Origin: Pseudomonadota bacterium | GTDB lineage: Bacteria > Pseudomonadota > Gammaproteobacteria > Burkholderiales > Thiobacillaceae | NCBI GenBank assembly: GCA_021820845.1 | Contig: JAKADC010000001.1 | Span: 372,001-436,000 of the forward strand | Direction of reading: 5' to 3' | DNA length: 64,000 nucleotides | In this document: in pieces, positions 62,805-64,000 of the stretch | Layout of the letters: each line of letters starts with the position of its first letter | Position numbering within the stretch: position 1 is the stretch's first letter | The notes under the pieces: generated by a model | Told to the model about the DNA's origin: nothing | Databases searched by the model: none | What the model saw: the letters and a program-made list of their open reading frames with translations, nothing else | Translations under genes and position numbers: made by a program

Positions 62805-64000
62805 TCAGGCGGCGGGCTCCCAATGTTGCAGCTTGAGTTGCAGCGACCGCTGGCCGTTGAATTCATTCGGCATCAGCGCGTAGACGGCGCGGATGCGGTC
62901 GGGCAGAGGATCGGCCTGAAAAAACCGCATGGCATCGAACGAAACGTTTCCGCGCGCCAGTTTGAGCTTCAGGTGTTTCTCGCCGACGACGCGCTGGGCG
63001 ACGACGTCGAAAGCCGCGGTGAACAGCGGCGCGGGGAAGCCCTGCCCCCAGACCGCGCGGTCGAATTGCTCGGCAAGCTCGTAGCTGTGTTCGGCGAGAT
63101 CCAGTTCGCCGTCGGTTTCGATCGCGCCGTCGAGATCGGCCGGATCGATCAGTTCGCGCACGACGGCTTCGAAGACCTCGCTGAATTCGGCGTGGCGGCC
63201 CGCAGGAATGCTGAGTCCCGCGGCCATCGCGTGGCCGCCGAATTTCAGGATGAGACCGGGATGGCGCTTGTTCACGAGGTCGAGCGCATCGCGCAGATGC
63301 AGGCCGGGGATCGAGCGGCCGGAGCCTTTCAGTTCACCCGCGGTCGGCGGGTCGGCCACGTCGCGCTGGGACGCGGCAGAGGCCTCCGGGCGCGCGTGGG
63401 ACGCGAAGACGATCGTGGGGCGGTGGAACTTGTCCTTGAGGCGCGACGCGAGGATGCCGATGACGCCGATATGCCAGTCCGGCCGGTATGCGGTAAGGCT
63501 GTGGCTGTCGTCGGGGTTGAAGGTGGCGAGGATCGCGAGCGCTTCTTCAAGCATGTCGGCTTCGACGTCGCGGCGGGCCCGGTTGAGCGCGTCGAGCCGC
63601 TGGGCCAGTTGCTGCGCGGCCGCGGGATCGTCGGCCAGCAGGCATTCGATCCCCAGCGCCATGTCGTCGATGCGGCCGGCAGCGTTCAGCCGCGGCCCGA
63701 GCATGAAGCCCAGATCGAACACGGTGGCGTGCGCGGGGTCGCGACCCGCGGCGCGGAAGAGCGCGTCGACGCCCGCGCTCGCCTGGCCCGCGCGCATGCG
63801 CGCGAGGCCCTGGGCGACGAGGATGCGGTTGTTGCTGTCGAGCCGGACCACGTCCGCAACGGTGCCGAGCGCGACCAGATCGAGCAGGGCGCGCAGATCC
63901 GGCTCGGGCTTGTCGACATAGGCGCCGCGCCGGCGCAATTCGGCCCGCAGCGCGAGCAGCACGTAGAACATGACGCCGACCCCGGCCAGATTCTTCGAGG
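62805..64000 (-). CDS. recJ: Single-stranded-DNA exonuclease RecJ, 5' part outside window
   Basis: RecJ is a 5'-3' single-strand exonuclease used in recombination and repair. The visible 398 codons are the C-terminal part: LLDLVALGTVADVVRLDSNNR, then GFMLGPRLNAAGRIDDMALGIE, a DHHA1 domain with LKFGGHAMAAGLSI, and a C-terminal OB domain. The methionine codon at 63971 follows an open frame (NLAGVGV) and is internal. The gene therefore runs off the right edge, and the DHH metal-binding half is not visible. Confidence 0.93.
   Translation of the reverse strand, partial: SKNLAGVGVMFYVLLALRAELRRRGAYVDKPEPDLRALLDLVALGTVADVVRLDSNNRILVAQGLARMRAGQASAGVDALFRAAGRDPAHATVFDLGFMLGPRLNAAGRIDDMALGIECLLADDPAAAQQLAQRLDALNRARRDVEADMLEEALAILATFNPDDSHSLTAYRPDWHIGVIGILASRLKDKFHRPTIVFASHARPEASAASQRDVADPPTAGELKGSGRSIPGLHLRDALDLVNKRHPGLILKFGGHAMAAGLSIPAGRHAEFSEVFEAVVRELIDPADLDGAIETDGELDLAEHSYELAEQFDRAVWGQGFPAPLFTAAFDVVAQRVVGEKHLKLKLARGNVSFDAMRFFQADPLPDRIRAVYALMPNEFNGQRSLQLKLQHWEPAA

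Overview
The window is GC-rich, densely coded chromosomal DNA from a betaproteobacterium. DUF3579, EpsB/EpsD/EpsE/EpsF/EpsG/EpsL with exosortase B, SspA-SspB behind petABC, and a PP0621-PilS-PilR block are all typical of that class. The number of secreted DsrE-like proteins and the exosortase-B locus suggest a Thiobacillus-like member of the Nitrosomonadales; that genus call is inference. No phage, insertion sequence or CRISPR array was found.

Housekeeping part (1-18.0 kb). It opens inside rpsT. Next come a DUF3579 gene, a 31-residue membrane peptide with a PuuD-like membrane protein, then argD-argF-DUF2283-argG, ppnP, a proteasome-like Ntn hydrolase, yajQ, a DJ-1 protein and a two-CBS protein. 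On the minus strand lie a CZB protein, rsgA and a secreted DsrE-like protein, and a cytochrome c with phhB; orn is on the plus strand. At 10.9-12.9 kb is an unusual divergon: a secreted DsrE-like protein facing an ECF sigma factor and an anti-sigma factor whose periplasmic domain is itself DsrE-like. Both sides carry the same promoter pattern, GGAATAA-N15-CGTC. Then come htrA, petABC (cytochrome bc1), sspA-sspB and tRNA-Thr.

Exosortase and exopolysaccharide part (18.1-62.1 kb). Three PEP-CTERM proteins (18.3, 25.4 and 26.6 kb) each have a good -24/-12 (sigma-54) promoter with a TTTACAC box 102-105 bases upstream, so they look like one regulon. Between them lie pilR-pilS-PP0621 and epsB. A FadL/OmpA-type double-barrel protein follows. 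The locus then runs epsD, a CAAX-protease-like gene, epsL, epsE, epsF, epsG, xrtB (exosortase B), gmd-fcl, epsI, a flippase, five glycosyltransferases, a methyltransferase, an O-antigen polymerase/ligase-like protein, a sulfotransferase, a secreted clan-A glycoside hydrolase, a divergent 1046-residue beta-helix protein, a WecB/TagA-type transferase, rfbBACD and galE.

Together these genes make nucleotide sugars (GDP-fucose, dTDP-rhamnose, UDP-galactose), assemble repeat units on EpsB-primed undecaprenyl phosphate, flip and polymerise them, and export a polymer that is probably sulfated. XrtB would process the PEP-CTERM proteins at the inner membrane. A rhomboid protease and the 3' part of recJ close the window on the minus strand.
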